Notes: a model not told the origin generated them from the letters alone. DNA of 64,000 bases from Procambarus clarkii (GCF_040958095.1 NC_091195.1:24339270-24403269); one strand, 5' to 3'. Counted from the stretch's first letter, positions 1 to 10,165 are shown. Translations and numbers: made by a program.

Positions 1-1000
1 GACAATCATATCTGTGAAGGCAAAATACGCCATGCCTGCCCACATTTAAAAATTAATTTCGTAAACTTTGAATTTAAACCCCCACAACATCTCCCCCCCC
101 CCCCTAAACCTCATGTGTTTGAATGCCGCTCGACTTCAGTTTGACGCATATTAATTAAACTCACTTTACTATCTAAATCTAAAGCATCTTCACCTTCGAA
201 AGCTAAAGAAAGATAAGAATTCTTATGCTCTCCACTTCTCTCCATTGACGGTCGTAATATAACCAGTGAAATCAACAGTCCCCCACCCCCATGAAGTCCC
301 CGTAATGAACACATGTTCAGACGATCTCAGACTCGTAACTCTCTCTCACAGTCTTGCTTCGTAGTGTTCCTCACAGTTGCTCACTTGCCTCCTCCCCGAG
401 AAGAAGGTCAGTACTTCATCTCCAGGTGAAAATTATTCCCCTTATAAATCAATAACTTTGTGAAACTCAATATCATTGTAAGAATAGTCTTAATCCTTAA
501 ATTCACACGTACTTACTCGCCTGCTCCCTAAGAACAGAGCTGACATAAGCAAGATGTCACCGACTCAACGATGTTTCGCCACAACATACCACACAAACAC
601 ACAAAAACGGGTTTTGTCTATCGAACCAAGTGAAGTCTTATAAACTCTTGGCATAAGTACTCAATGCCTAGGAAGTAGTGTCTTTGTGACAAGCGGCTGC
701 TGGTGTAGTTTCTGGAATTATGTAAAATAAAGAAAACCCTCTAATTTTCATAAAAGAAAAAAAATCCTCTGAAGATTTTATTATGTTCATTGTCTCGTCA
801 CGCTTACCTCAAACATTGGCTTATTAAACTTATTGATTGGTATTAGAATAAACGTACGTATACTTTACTACAAAGTTTGTGTGTGCTATAATATTAACAG
901 GAAATAAATAATTCTTTAAATACTCGCATTTCAGTAGAAGTAGGCTAATTCATTTCTCGTCACTGCACTTCACAACGACAACACAATCCGTTATCATTGC
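1..1000. other. No gene recognised; AT-rich flank
   Basis: No coding region can be supported here. A run of about 13 C lies near 92-104. No 5' hAT terminus (CAGGGGTGGG...) was found, although the hAT remnant downstream would need one to be complete. The element is therefore either truncated at its 5' side or extends left of the window. Confidence 0.6.
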
Positions 1001-1006
1001 TATTCA

Positions 1007-1733
1007 GTGGAGTTACTCATCATATACTATTTTGATGTTATGTTTTGTTACATAAAAGCTTTTGAAATGAAGCTTAAAGATTTTAAGAGGGATGTAGATA
1101 ATGAGAGATTTAGATACTTTCCAAACCTAAAGAGGTACATCAGTGATCTAAAAGATGACAGAACAGACCACAAATGTCTTCAAAAGCTGTTTGTAAACAT
1201 TATCGAGTCAACAGTTTGGCAGTTCTCTACAAGATTTGCCAAATTCAGAGAACCGGAAGACACAGTAAAGTTCATCAAGTTTCCAGACAGCATCAAAATG
1301 GATGAACTAAACTTGCAAATGTTTTCATGGATAGACATGGATGATTTTGAGATGCAGTTGATTAAATTTCAGAGTAGCTCAATTTGGAAGCAGAAATTTG
1401 TTGACCTTAGAGTTGACTTGGAAAATATTGAAAGAGAGAGATTAGAGATGAAAGTAACAAAGAGAAATGCGGAAAACGAAGTATTAAGGACTTGGAATAC
1501 TATTCCAGAAAATTATGTCTGTTTAAAAAAACCTTGCAACAGCATTGCTAACCATGTTTTCGTCTACATATGCTTGCGAATCTTTGTTCTCAATTATGAA
1601 CTTTGTTAAGTCTCATAACAGGAGTAGCATGACAGATGAAACTAGCGGTGCATGCATATCTCTCAATGTTACTAAATATAAACCCGATGTGAAATCTCTG
1701 TCATCAGTTATGCAGCAGCAGAAGTCCCACTGA
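1007..1733 (+). pseudogene. hAT-superfamily transposase, C-terminal part, frameshifted
   Basis: Two overlapping frames together read like the C-terminal third of a GTF2IRD2/Charlie-type hAT transposase. The first frame (from 1007) carries an aromatic, charged stretch including TVWQFSTRF and FSWIDMDDFEMQLIKFQ. The second frame (from 1545) carries the dimerisation block with STYACESLFSIMNFVKSHNR followed by S-MTDE. A frameshift near 1545 separates them. The N-terminal BED finger and the first catalytic residues are absent from the window, so the copy is dead. A hAT-like 3' terminus follows about 240 bases downstream. The family call rests on motif recall and was not checked by search. Confidence 0.75.
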
Positions 1734-1973
1734 CAGTATATAAAAGGAGTCAACAAGTTTTTTATCTGTTGTATTCTATTAAAGTCATAAAGGCTGTTGA
1801 AATGTACTTCTGAAGGTTAAATAATTTTTGTTTTGTTTTTTTATACTATGTTTTACTGCACTGAGGTAATTAATTATTTTTTCGTTTAAAAAGTTCTTAA
1901 GAGATACCAAATATGTTCTAAAAAAAATTGTTGGCACGTGGAAAAAGTTTGTGTCAGAGACTTGGCTGATTTT

Positions 1974-2014
1974 GGCACGCACTCTCAAAAAGGTTGCCCA
2001 CCCCTGCTCTAGAT
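1974..2014 (+). mobile_element. hAT 3' terminal inverted repeat and target duplication
   Basis: Bases 1974-2006 end in GGTTGCCCACCCCTG, the complement of the CAGGGGTGGGCAACC start common among Charlie-like hAT elements. The next eight bases, 2007-2014, are CTCTAGAT, which fits the nTCTAGAn duplication preferred by this superfamily. The CR1 endonuclease frame on the minus strand breaks exactly at this point, so the hAT inserted into the CR1. The matching left end is not visible. Confidence 0.7.
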
Positions 2015-2532
2015 ATTTCATCCCATAGATGCTTTGCTTCCATTTTGTCTAAATTTGGTGGCCTATATATAACTCCTATTATAATATTATTTGTTTTTTC
2101 GTTTAATTCTGTCCAAATAGTTTCTGTGTGTGGTTCAGACTTGATTCCCTCTTTGAGACTACACTTGAAATTGTCCCTAACGTATATGGCTACTCCCCCT
2201 CCTCGTCTAATATATCTATCTGTGTGAAATAGTTTAAATCCATTTATTTGATATTCAGCTAATAGTTCTCTATTTTCTACATTCATCCACGTTTCGATAA
2301 GCGCGATAATATCTATTTTTTCTGTGCAGACAAGAGCATTTAATTCGTTTATTTTATTTCCTAGACTTCTACTGTTAGTGTAATATACCCTAAGTGAATT
2401 GTTATTTTGAGGCCCTTCAATTTCCGTGATCAATTTACCAATTCCTTTCTCCCCCAAACACATACTTTTATTGTCTCCTTCCTCCAAATCAATTCCCATA
2501 CCTCTATCTACTAACAGTTTAAACCCAAACAA
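2015..2532 (-). pseudogene. CR1-type LINE ORF2, endonuclease start, cut by hAT
   Basis: The minus strand encodes the beginning of an apurinic-type endonuclease. YYTNSRSLGNKINEL (the N of the first active-site block), IDIIALIETWMN (the catalytic E), RRGGGVAIYVRDNF and IIIGVIYRPP occur in the usual order. The frame stops at the hAT duplication at 2014, so the rest of the endonuclease and the reverse transcriptase are lost here. It lies directly downstream of ORF1 on the same strand, in normal CR1 order. Other copies of this part are at 9083 and, degraded, near 58.7 kb. Confidence 0.85.
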
Positions 2533-3359
2533 ACACCTCTAACCACTGGTTCCAACGAGTTCGCAACAGCAACAATCCCAGCCCTCGACAGATGCACCCC
2601 ATCCCGAGCATACATTTCATTTCATCCATAGAAGTGTTCCCAGTTGTCTATGAAAGATATGGCATTAGATTTGCAATATCTTTCCAGCCTGCAATTGACA
2701 CCAAGTACCCTCGACATCCATTCATTTCCCACTCCTTTTCTTGGAAGAATGCCACATATGATCGGGATTCCTCCCTTGCTCCTAACTAATTCTATTGCTG
2801 TCCTGAATCTCTGTATTAGTTCCTCACTCCTAACTCGCCCAACATCATTACCCCCTGCACTAATACAAATAATGGGTTTGTTCCCATTTCCCGTCATAAT
2901 ATCTTTCATGTTTCCAACAATATCACCAATACCAGCTCCCGGATAGCAAACCCTTAACCTGTTTCCTTTATCTCTGGCACAAAACGTTCTGTCTAAATAC
3001 CTCACCTGGGAATCTCCCACAACCAAAATTCACTTTTCCTTTAGGGCACTTTGAGGGACCTGCGCATCAATGTTGCTCGTTGCTTTGCCTCCTCGTTGAA
3101 CTACAGGTTCACCACAGCACTCGTCCTCTAACACATCAAATGCGTTGGAAGTCCTTAGGCTGTTAGGTGTCGGTTTTGCCAAGGTCTTCTTAAGACCCCT
3201 GTCCTTCACGACTTGCCAAGACGAGGTCTTTTTAACACTGGTCGCCTCCTTTGTTTCTTCCTGATGTTGCTTCAGCTGTCGCACCTCCTCCCGTAGCGAA
3301 TCCAGCTCCGTCCTCAGAGCTCCAACCAAACTCACCAGTTCCTTCACTAATCCTTCCAT
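2511..3359 (-). pseudogene. CR1-type LINE ORF1: coiled coil plus SGNH esterase, two stops
   Basis: One continuous frame of 282 codons runs from 3359 to the stop at 2511-2513, broken only by in-frame TGA codons at 3027-3029 and 2619-2621. The N-terminal part (about residues 1-45) is a leucine/glutamate coiled coil. From about residue 112 it matches the SGNH hydrolase (esterase) module found in some CR1 ORF1 proteins: VVGDSQVRYL (nucleophile block), ISAGGNDVGR (oxyanion N), and DGVHLS near the end (catalytic D and H). Relatives in the window read CGA where the second stop is, so this looks like CpG decay. The real protein would act in LINE ribonucleoprotein assembly. Confidence 0.8.
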
Positions 3360-3410
3360 TGTTGCTGTAATAATATTACAGAGCTCCAGCTAACACAACC
3401 TCTGAATAAC

Positions 3411-3452
3411 AACCATGTTACTGAACCAGTATTTACCCAAGTCTTTCCTAAA
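3411..3452 (-). mobile_element. Short CR1 RT C-terminal scrap
   Basis: The minus strand spells RFRKDLGKYWFSN, the same segment seen near the C-terminus of the plus-strand CR1 copies at 5310, 6880 and 7310. It sits between the minus-strand ORF1 copy and the plus-strand copy that starts near 3490, so it is a remnant of an older element into which one of them inserted. Confidence 0.6.
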
Positions 3453-3489
3453 TTGATTAAATGTAATCAGATTTAGCATAGAATGGAAT

Positions 3490-5445
3490 AGACCTGTAGG
3501 AGAAAATTCGGTTAAAGTGCCAGATTTTCGAAAAGCTGGTTTTAATAGCCTAAGAATTTTTTTGGGTCAAATAGATTGGAAAGTCTTGGGTATGGGGTGT
3601 GGGCCGGTCTTAGAGCGAGGCATGAACCCAGCGATAGGTGACGTAAAAGGGGATTTCGATGTGGATTTAATATATAACTTATGTAAGAATATTCTAAACA
3701 AAGCACAGGAACGTAGTATACCATACAAATTGAATAGATCAAATACTAATGACCCAAAGTGAATAACAAATAATTTAAAGAACCTTATAGGTAAAAAGAG
3801 AGCTTGGTACAAAAGGATTAAGAATGGGGAAGTCAGTTTAGAACAGGAATTCATACAACTGGTTAGAAATGTTAAAAAAGAGATTAGGAAAGCAAAAAGA
3901 AACTATGAAGTTCGCATAGCAGAGCAAGCAAAGTCAAATCCTAAAGGGTTTTTTCAGTTATATCGAACTAAGACTAGGGAAAGGATAGGTCCATTAAAAT
4001 CTGAAACAGGTCAAATAACGGATAATGACAAGGAGATGAGTAGTATTTTTAACAAATATTTTATATCTGTATTTACTAAAGAAGAACTTAACAATATGCC
4101 TTCAGCCGAACAAGTCAATGTGGGTGGGGATGAGGACAGGTTGACTAGTTTAGCAGTTACCAGGGAGGATGTAATTAAACAATTAGAAAAACTAAAACCA
4201 AACAAATCCCCAGGGCCGGATGAAGTGTTTGCCAGGGTGCTTAAAGAATGCAAAGAGGAGCTTTCCGAGCCACTGTCTACCATATTTAATAAATCAACAA
4301 CCTCAGCCCTGGATAGATGTACCCCATCACGAGCATACATTTCATTTCTTCCATAGAAGTGTTCCCAGTTGTCTATGAAAGATATTGCATTTGATTTGCA
4401 ATATCTTTCCAGCCGGCAATTGACACCAAGTGCCCTCAACATCCATTCATTTCCCACTTCCTTTGGGGGTGCTATATTAAGCTGGATTAGGGCATGGCTA
4501 TACCAAAGGAAACAAAGAGTTAGTATAAATGGAATCAAGTCAGAGTGGGAAAATGTTGTAAGTGGAGTGCCTCAAGGCTCTGTCCTAGGACCTCTGTTGT
4601 TTATAATATATATAAATGATTTAGATTCAGGTTTGAGTAGCAACATTTGCAAATTTGCCGATGATACGAAAATCGGTAGGGAAATAAATTCGGAGGAGGA
4701 CTCACTATCACTTCAAGTTGATCTCGATAGGGTTTTGAAATGGTCAAAGGATTGGCAGATGCAGTTTAATGCTGATAAATGTAAAGTTCTGAGGTTAGGT
4801 AATGATAATAGAGTTACAAGATACGAGCTAGATGGTGTTGAGATTGCGATGACGGATTGCGAAAGGGATCTGGGAGTTATGATTAGTAAGAATTTAAAAC
4901 AAAAGTATCAATGCATAAATGTTCGTAATAAGGCAAATCGGACACTTGGATTTATTAATCGCAGCGTTAGTAACAAGACACCTGGTGTGGTTCTCAAGCT
5001 ATATCTTGTTCTAGTTAGGCCCCATTTAGATTATGCAGTTCAGTTTTGGTCGCCATGTTATAGAATGGATATAAATTCACTTGAACGTTTCCAGCGTAGG
5101 GTGACTAAGTTAATTCCCCAAATTAGAAATCTTTCATGTGAAGAAAGATTAACAAAGCTTAAGTTTCATACACTGGAAAGGCAAAGAGTTAGGGGTGACA
5201 TGAAAGAGGTTTACAAGTGGGTGAATGGACATAACAAAGGGGATATTAATAGGGTATAAAAAGTATCAACACAAGACAGAACACGAAACAATGGGTATAA
5301 ATTGGATAAGTTTAGATTTAGGAAAGACTTGGGAAAATACTGGTTCAGTAACAGGGTTGTTGATCTGTGGAACCAATTAATAGGGTCCCTCGATTGTTTC
5401 AAGCGGGGGATGGACATGTATATGAATGGGATTGGGTGGTTATAA
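3490..5445 (+). pseudogene. CR1-type LINE ORF2, RT, with internal replacement
   Basis: Reading starts in the linker before the reverse transcriptase (VPDFRKAGFNSLRIFL). It passes a TGA where family members have Trp (3760-3762) and continues to NKSPGPDEVFARVLKECKEE and STIFNKS. The RT palm start (fingers and DFSKAFDTVPHERL) is missing and is replaced by a 160-base antisense block (4311-4470). Reading resumes at GAILSWIRAW and runs through SGVPQGSVLGPLLF, FADDTKIG (catalytic DD) and the C-terminal domain, with one stop near 5258, to GIGWL. The missing RT piece is present in the copy at 5596. The element is inactive. Confidence 0.85.
4311..4470 (-). repeat. Antisense patch of CR1 ORF1 inside an RT gene
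   Basis: On the minus strand this block matches the esterase C-terminal segment of ORF1 at about 2585-2735, including NWEHFYG and NEMYARDGVHLSRA, and here CGA is kept instead of the TGA seen at 2619. It sits exactly between the RT stretches STIFNKS and GAILSWIRAW of the plus-strand copy. It therefore replaces about 0.4 kb of RT. Confidence 0.85.
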
Positions 5446-5595
5446 ATAGGAGCTGCCTCGTATGGGCCAATAAGCCTTCTGCAGTTACCTTTGTTCTTAT
5501 GTTCTTATGAGTGGGATTGGGTGGTTATAAATAGGAGCTGCCTCGTATGGGCCAACAGGCCTTTTGCAGTTGCCTTTGTTCTTATATTCTTATGT
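5446..5595 (+). repeat. Two successive CR1 3' tails
   Basis: The 3' UTR block (GGAGCTGCCTCGTATGGGCC to TTGTTCTTATGTTCTTATG) is present twice in a row, at about 5446-5510 and 5520-5595. Each ends in an imperfect TTCTTATG octamer repeat, which resembles the octamer tails of CR1 elements. The second repeat also contains the last few codons (GIGWL), so it is a severely 5'-truncated insertion into the first tail. Confidence 0.8.
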
Positions 5596-7093
5596 TCAAA
5601 CAAATCCCCAGGGCCGGATGAAGTGTTTGCCAGGGTGCTTAAAGAATGCAAAGAGGAGCTTTCCGAGCCACTGTCTACCATATTTAATAAATCAATAGTC
5701 AGGCAGAGTGCCAGAGTCATGGAAGGTAGCTAATGTGGTACCAATTTTTAAGAAAGGAGATAGATCACTTGCGTCAAACTATCGGCCAATTAGCCTAACG
5801 TCTATTGTGGGAAAGTTACTTGAATCAATAATTGCAAATACAATTCGTCTCCATCTTGAAAAACATAAATTAATAAATGAGTCGCAACATGGTTTTACAA
5901 ATGGCCGTTCATGTTTAACAAATTTGCTAACTTTTTATTCCAGCATAGTTGAGGCAGTTGATAGTGGTAAGGATTGTGATGTTGTGTACCTTGACTTTAG
6001 CAAAGCTTTTGATACAGTACCACATGAAAGACTGATTAAAAAAATAGAAGCTCATGGTATTTGGGGTGCTATATTAAGTTGGATTAGGGCATGGCTATTC
6101 CAAAGGAAACAGTTAGTATAAATGGGGTTAAGTCAGAGTGGGATAATGTTGTTAGTGGAGTACCTAAGGGCTCTGTCCTGGGACCTCGGTTGTTTATAAT
6201 ATATATAATTGATTTAGATTCAGGTTTGAGTAGCAAAATTGCAGATGATACAAAAATCGGTAGGGAAATTAACAAGAAAGTAGACTCGCTATCACTTCAA
6301 GTTGATCTAAATAGGGTTTAAAATGGTCAAAAGACTGGCAGATGCAGTTTAATGCTAATAAATGTAAAGTTTTGAGGCTAGGTAATGATGATAGAGTTAC
6401 AAGATACGAGCTAGATGGTGAGATTGCGAAAGGGATCTGGGAGTTATGATTAGAAAGAATTTAAAACAAAAGGATCAATGCATGAATGTTTGTAATAAGG
6501 CGAATAGGACACTGGAATTTATTTATCGAAGCGTTAGTAACAAGACACCTTGTGTGGTTCTTCAGCTATATCTTGCTCTGGTTAGGCCCCATTTAGATTA
6601 TGCAGTCCAGTTTTGGTCGCCATACGATAGAATGGATATAAATTCACTTGAACGTGTCCAGCGTAGGACGACTAAGTTAATTCCCCAAATTAGAAATCTT
6701 TCATATGACGAAAGATTAACAAAGCTTAAGTTGCATTCACTGGAAAGGCGAAGAGTTAGGGGTGACATGATAGAGGTTTACAAGTGGATGAATGGATATG
6801 ACAAAGGGGATATTAATAGGGTATTTAAATTATCAACACAAGACAGAACACGAAACAATGGGTATAAATTGGATAAGTTTAGATTTAGGAAAGACTTGGG
6901 TAAATACTGGTTCAGTAACAGGGTTGTTGATATGTGGAACCAATTGCCGCGTAACGTGGTGGAGGTGGGGTCCCTCGATTGTTTCAAGCGCGGGTTGGAC
7001 AAGTATATGAGTGGGATTGGGTGGTTATAGATAAGAGCTGCCTTGTATGGGCCAATAGGCCTTCTGCAGTTACCTTTGTTCTTATGTTCTTAA
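5596..7093 (+). pseudogene. 5'-truncated CR1-type LINE, RT domain
   Basis: This copy starts abruptly inside the RT linker (NKSPGPDEVFARVLKE) directly after the preceding copy's octamer tail. It contains the palm missing upstream: PESWKVANVVPIFKKGDRS, ISLTSIVGKLLE, HGFTNGRSCLTNLL and DFSKAFDTVPHERLIKKIE. Frameshifts occur near 5700, 6090 and 6320-6450. The FADD box is damaged (short deletion, reads KIADDTKIG). The C-terminal domain from 6446 is intact to GIGWL at 7028-7030, followed by the 3' UTR and octamer tail to 7093. Confidence 0.85.
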
Positions 7094-7530
7094 CATACGA
7101 TGACTAAGTTAATTCCCCAAATTAGAAATCTTTCATATGAAAAAAGATTAACAAAGCTTAAGTTGCATTCACTGGAAAGGCGAAGAGTTAGGGGTGACAT
7201 GATAGAGGTTTACAAGTGGATGAATGGACATAACAGGGGGGATATTAATAAGGTAATAAAAATATCAACACAAGACAGAACACGAAACAATGGGTATAAA
7301 TTGGATAAGTTTAGATTTAGGAAATACTTGGGTAAATACTGGTTCGGTAACAGGGTTGTAGATTTGTGGAACCAATTACCGCGTAACGTGGTGGAGGTGG
7401 GGTACATCGATTGTTTCAAGCGTGGGTTGGACAAGTATATGAGTGGGATTGGGTGGTTATAAATAGGCACTGCCTCGTATGGGGCAATAGGCCTTCTGCA
7501 GTTGCCTTTGTTCTTAGGTTCTTATGTAGA
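7094..7530 (+). pseudogene. Very short 5'-truncated CR1 copy
   Basis: Starting at 7100 the frame reads TKLIPQIRNLSYEKRLTKLK and continues without a stop to SGIGWL at 7462, followed by the same 3' UTR and a TTCTTAGGTTCTTATG tail. It begins directly inside the previous copy's tail and is one more link in the head-to-tail chain of truncated CR1 copies from 5446 to 7530. Confidence 0.8.
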
Positions 7531-7800
7531 ACCAGTCAGGAACAGGGGTGCCATAGGCACAATCAGATTATAAACATCAGAGGTTCACGGTTGCTCAACG
7601 TCCTCCCAGCAAGCATAAGAAATATTGCCGGAACAACCGTGGACATCTTCAAGAGAAAACTATATCATTTTCTTCAAGGAATGCTGGACCAACCGGGCTG
7701 TGGTTTATATGAGGGCCGGAGATCCGCTTCAAGCAACAAATAATCTCTTACAAGTCTTGCCTGGCCTCGGGCCGGGCTAGGGAAGTAGAAGAACTCCCAC
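7531..7800 (+). mobile_element. LINE 3' fragment (family D)
   Basis: Bases match the C-terminal coding region and 3' UTR of the LINE at 29.4-30.1 kb. NIRGSRLLNVLPASIRNIAG, TTVDIFKRKL and LDQPGCGLYEG are read with minor changes, then GGCCTCGGGCCGGGCT and CAGGTATCAACCAG. It abuts the last CR1 tail. The remaining sequence up to about 7900 shows nothing else recognisable. Confidence 0.75.
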
Positions 7801-7978
7801 AAACAGGTATCAACCAGGTGTCTTGCTACTAATGCTTCGATTATTAATAAATCCCAGTGTCCTATTTGCCTTATTACGACCATTCATGCATTAATCTTTA
7901 ATATACCTTTATTCTACGGGTAGGTCTCAGCGGGGAGTTTGGGGAGGGGGAGGGAAGAGTGAGGCGGCCCATTAAGGA

Positions 7979-8019
7979 CTATATAACCTAGAGAGCTGTT
8001 AGCAGTGTTCACATCATTC
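7979..8019 (+). promoter_or_regulatory. TATA box and initiator region
   Basis: CTATATAA at 7979-7986 is followed 25-35 bases later by pyrimidine-rich start-site candidates (TTCACAT near 8011 and TCATTC, an arthropod TCAKTY initiator match, at 8014-8019). A G-rich tract lies just upstream (7932-7956). The spacing fits a focused promoter for the gene starting at 8082, giving a 5' UTR of about 70 bases. Confidence 0.6.
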
Positions 8020-8081
8020 CTGACACAGTCCGTCACAAACTCCTCCAGCGACCATTCCCTGTTTCCCTGCAGACAGACACG

Positions 8082-8877
8082 ATGGCTAAGCTCGACATGG
8101 TCACTCAGCAGACTAACGTGATGATCATTGAGTTCTCAGTCATGGGAGGAATAGTGCTGTTATTAACACTCTTGCAGTTGCTGTATTGCTTCATTAACAA
8201 GGTGAGGTTGTTGCTTCCTCAACAAATTACCGGGCCACATTGTAAGAGCCCCATTGTTCCAAGCGAACGTTTGATTAGTTGGGTATAAATAGTTCTGTAG
8301 TTTACTATATTAATATCTTGTTTAGAACTACAATGTTAATGTCCATGTTTTCTGTTTTCAGGTAAAAACCTCATCGAAGTCATTTGGGCCACAGCCTAAT
8401 TCCTACTACAGCTTCCAGAATGAGATAACCAACTTTGAGGGGCTCGAACCTTCCTCTAAAGAGTCTACTTTGCCTCTTGGCCAGACACAGAATGTTTTCG
8501 ACGCGCTGAGTTTCGCCAGCAGCTCTCTGGATGTGCCGAGACTACAACCAACATTTACCACCTTCCAGGTTAAGGCTCCTGTCAACACTTCAGAGGTCAT
8601 GTCAACAGCCCAGAAAGCGCCCACTTTGCAGGATATCTCTCTAGTTCAGGAAATCTCTCGATTCCACGAAGTCTCTCTATTCCTGGGCCAGCCTTCAGAG
8701 GACATTAGTAAGGCTTCTGATATTATGAAAGACCAGACACCAATACCTTTCAGAGACATGACCTTGGTAGAGGTACATCCTGGCAGCGACCAGTCCCACC
8801 ATGCGACCAGGGGTATAGTCAGGCAAGCCCTGGCTCTAGCACGTCACACTGCCTTGACCGGATGGAAGAGGCTCTAG
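8082..8877 (+). CDS. Unrecognised 211-residue single-pass membrane protein, two exons
   Basis: Exon 1 is 8082-8201 (40 codons, ending in AAG before GTGAGG) and exon 2 is 8362-8877 (acceptor TTTTCTGTTTTCAG). The junction is phase 0 and gives 211 residues. A strongly hydrophobic segment (about residues 17-38, with MGGIVLLLTLLQLLYCFINK) follows a short polar N-terminus, so a signal-anchor protein with a long Ser/Thr/Gln-rich tail is likely. Two short related motifs, LQDISLVQEIS and FHEVSLFLGQ, occur in the tail. A TATA box lies about 100 bases upstream and an AATAAA 108 bases downstream. The start is the first ATG after the TATA box. I do not recognise the family. Codon use is GC-richer than the surrounding retroelements, which supports a host gene. 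Confidence 0.65.
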
Positions 8878-8902
8878 TGTCCTGTCTATCAGGACACTAG
8901 AG
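8872..8902 (+). promoter_or_regulatory. Perfect hairpin spanning the stop codon
   Basis: Arms CTCTAGTGTCCTG (8872-8884) and CAGGACACTAGAG (8890-8902) are exactly complementary around a five-base loop TCTAT. The TAG stop of the membrane-protein gene (8875-8877) lies in the 5' arm. A 13-bp stem is strong enough to form in mRNA and could affect termination or 3' UTR handling. No function is shown. Confidence 0.6.
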
Positions 8903-8984
8903 TGTTTCAAACTGTTGTTTTCCACATTAAGTTGTTCTGGAAGTTGCTCATAATTCGCTGCTTGTAGTCTACACAGTTTACTAC

Positions 8985-8990
8985 AATAAA
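8985..8990 (+). terminator. Polyadenylation signal
   Basis: AATAAA lies 108 bases after the stop codon of the membrane-protein gene, with T-rich sequence about 25-40 bases further on. It is the first canonical signal downstream and fits a short 3' UTR. Confidence 0.55.
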
Positions 8991-9082
8991 ATATGAACAT
9001 AAACCGAGTTCGTAATTTGTTTTCTCATCATTTAAATACGTGTTAAGGGAAGAAATAATATACTTTCTGGAACTTATGATTG

Positions 9083-9502
9083 GAGGGGTTTGTTTGGGTT
9101 TAAACTGTTAGCAGATATTTATATGGGAATTGATTTGGAGGAAGGAGGTAATAAAAGTACGTGTTTGTGGGGGAAACAAATTGGCAAAATGATCAGAGAA
9201 GGAGAAGGGTCTCAAAATAACTGCATACTTAGGGTATATTACACTAACAGTAGAAGTCTAAGAAACAAAATAAATGATTTAAATGTTCTTGTCTGCACTG
9301 AAAAAAATAGATATTATTACACCTACAAAACGTGGATGAATGTAGAAAATAGAGAACTGTTAGCTGAATATCAAATAAATGTATTTAAACTATTTCACAC
9401 AGATAGATATATTAGACGAGGAGGGGGAGTAGTAATATATGTTAGGAAAAATTTGAAATGTAGACTCAAAGAGGGAATCCAAAGTGAGTCACACACAGAA
9501 AC
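9083..9502 (+). pseudogene. CR1-type LINE endonuclease fragment
   Basis: The plus strand repeats the start of ORF2 seen on the minus strand at 2.0-2.5 kb: FGFKLLADIYMGIDLEEGG, YYTNSRSLRNKINDLNVL, KTWMNVENRELLAEYQINVF and RRGGGVVIYVRKN. The ETWMN glutamate block is altered (ALIETW has become YTYKTW), so the active-site Glu is lost. The reading ends at HTET, where a minus-strand CR1 piece begins. Confidence 0.8.
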
Positions 9503-9990
9503 TGCGTCTGAAATTTCACTAAAATTTGCAAATATTGCTGCACAAACCTGAATCTAAGTCGACCAGACCACACACTAGAAGTTGAAGAGACGACGACGTT
9601 TTCACAATCGACTTGAGAATGGTCCAGGACGGACCGAAACGTCGTCGTCCCTTCAACTTCTAGTGTGTGGTCTGGTCAACATACTTCAGCCACGTTATTG
9701 TGACTCATCGCCTGCATCTGAATCTAAGTCATTGATATATATTATAAACAACAGAGATCCCAGGATAGCGCCTTGAGGCACTCCACTTACAACATTTTCC
9801 CACTCTGACTTGACTCCATTTATACTAACTCTCTGTTACCTTTGGTATAGACATGCCCTAATCCAACTTAATATAGCACCCGCAATCCCATCACCCTCTA
9901 TCTTTTAATCAGTCTTTCATGTGGTACTGTATCAAAAGCTTTGCTAAAGTCAAGATACACAACCTCAAACCTTACCACTATCAACTGGCT
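9503..9990 (-). pseudogene. CR1-type LINE RT fragment, interrupted
   Basis: On the minus strand this reads degraded RT: the region around DFSKAFDTVPHERL, then [29 protein letters not shown] and SNICKF. A 157-bp fold-back element with a 13-bp target duplication splits it at 9561-9717. It faces the plus-strand endonuclease fragment at 9083, so the two come from separate insertions or an inversion. Confidence 0.75.
9561..9717. mobile_element. 157-bp fold-back element with 13-bp target duplication
   Basis: Arms 9561-9598 and 9640-9677 (38 bases) are complementary with one mismatch and enclose a 41-base loop. The remaining 40 bases run to 9717. The direct repeats CTGAATCTAAGTC at 9548-9560 and 9718-9730 are exact, and the CR1 sequence is continuous once the block is removed. 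A 13-bp duplication suggests insertion by LINE-type target-primed reverse transcription rather than by a DNA transposase. The loop and right arm contain GGTCC-AGGAC-GGACC-GAAA, a stem II plus GAAA arrangement reminiscent of a hammerhead ribozyme, but CTGATGA is not present. Confidence 0.75.
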
Positions 9991-10165
9991 GAATAGGCTG
10001 AAAGCTTAAGAGAAAACCGAAAATGAAGTCATGAGGATAATTCTTGAAGCCCAGATGCACAAAAATCAACATGAAGGAGCTGAAACTCCCAACCATAAGT
10101 GAAAGAATTGAGCAGCTCAGTACTACCTTCTGTGTAAGGTGATGAGAGATACAACATCACCCTTA

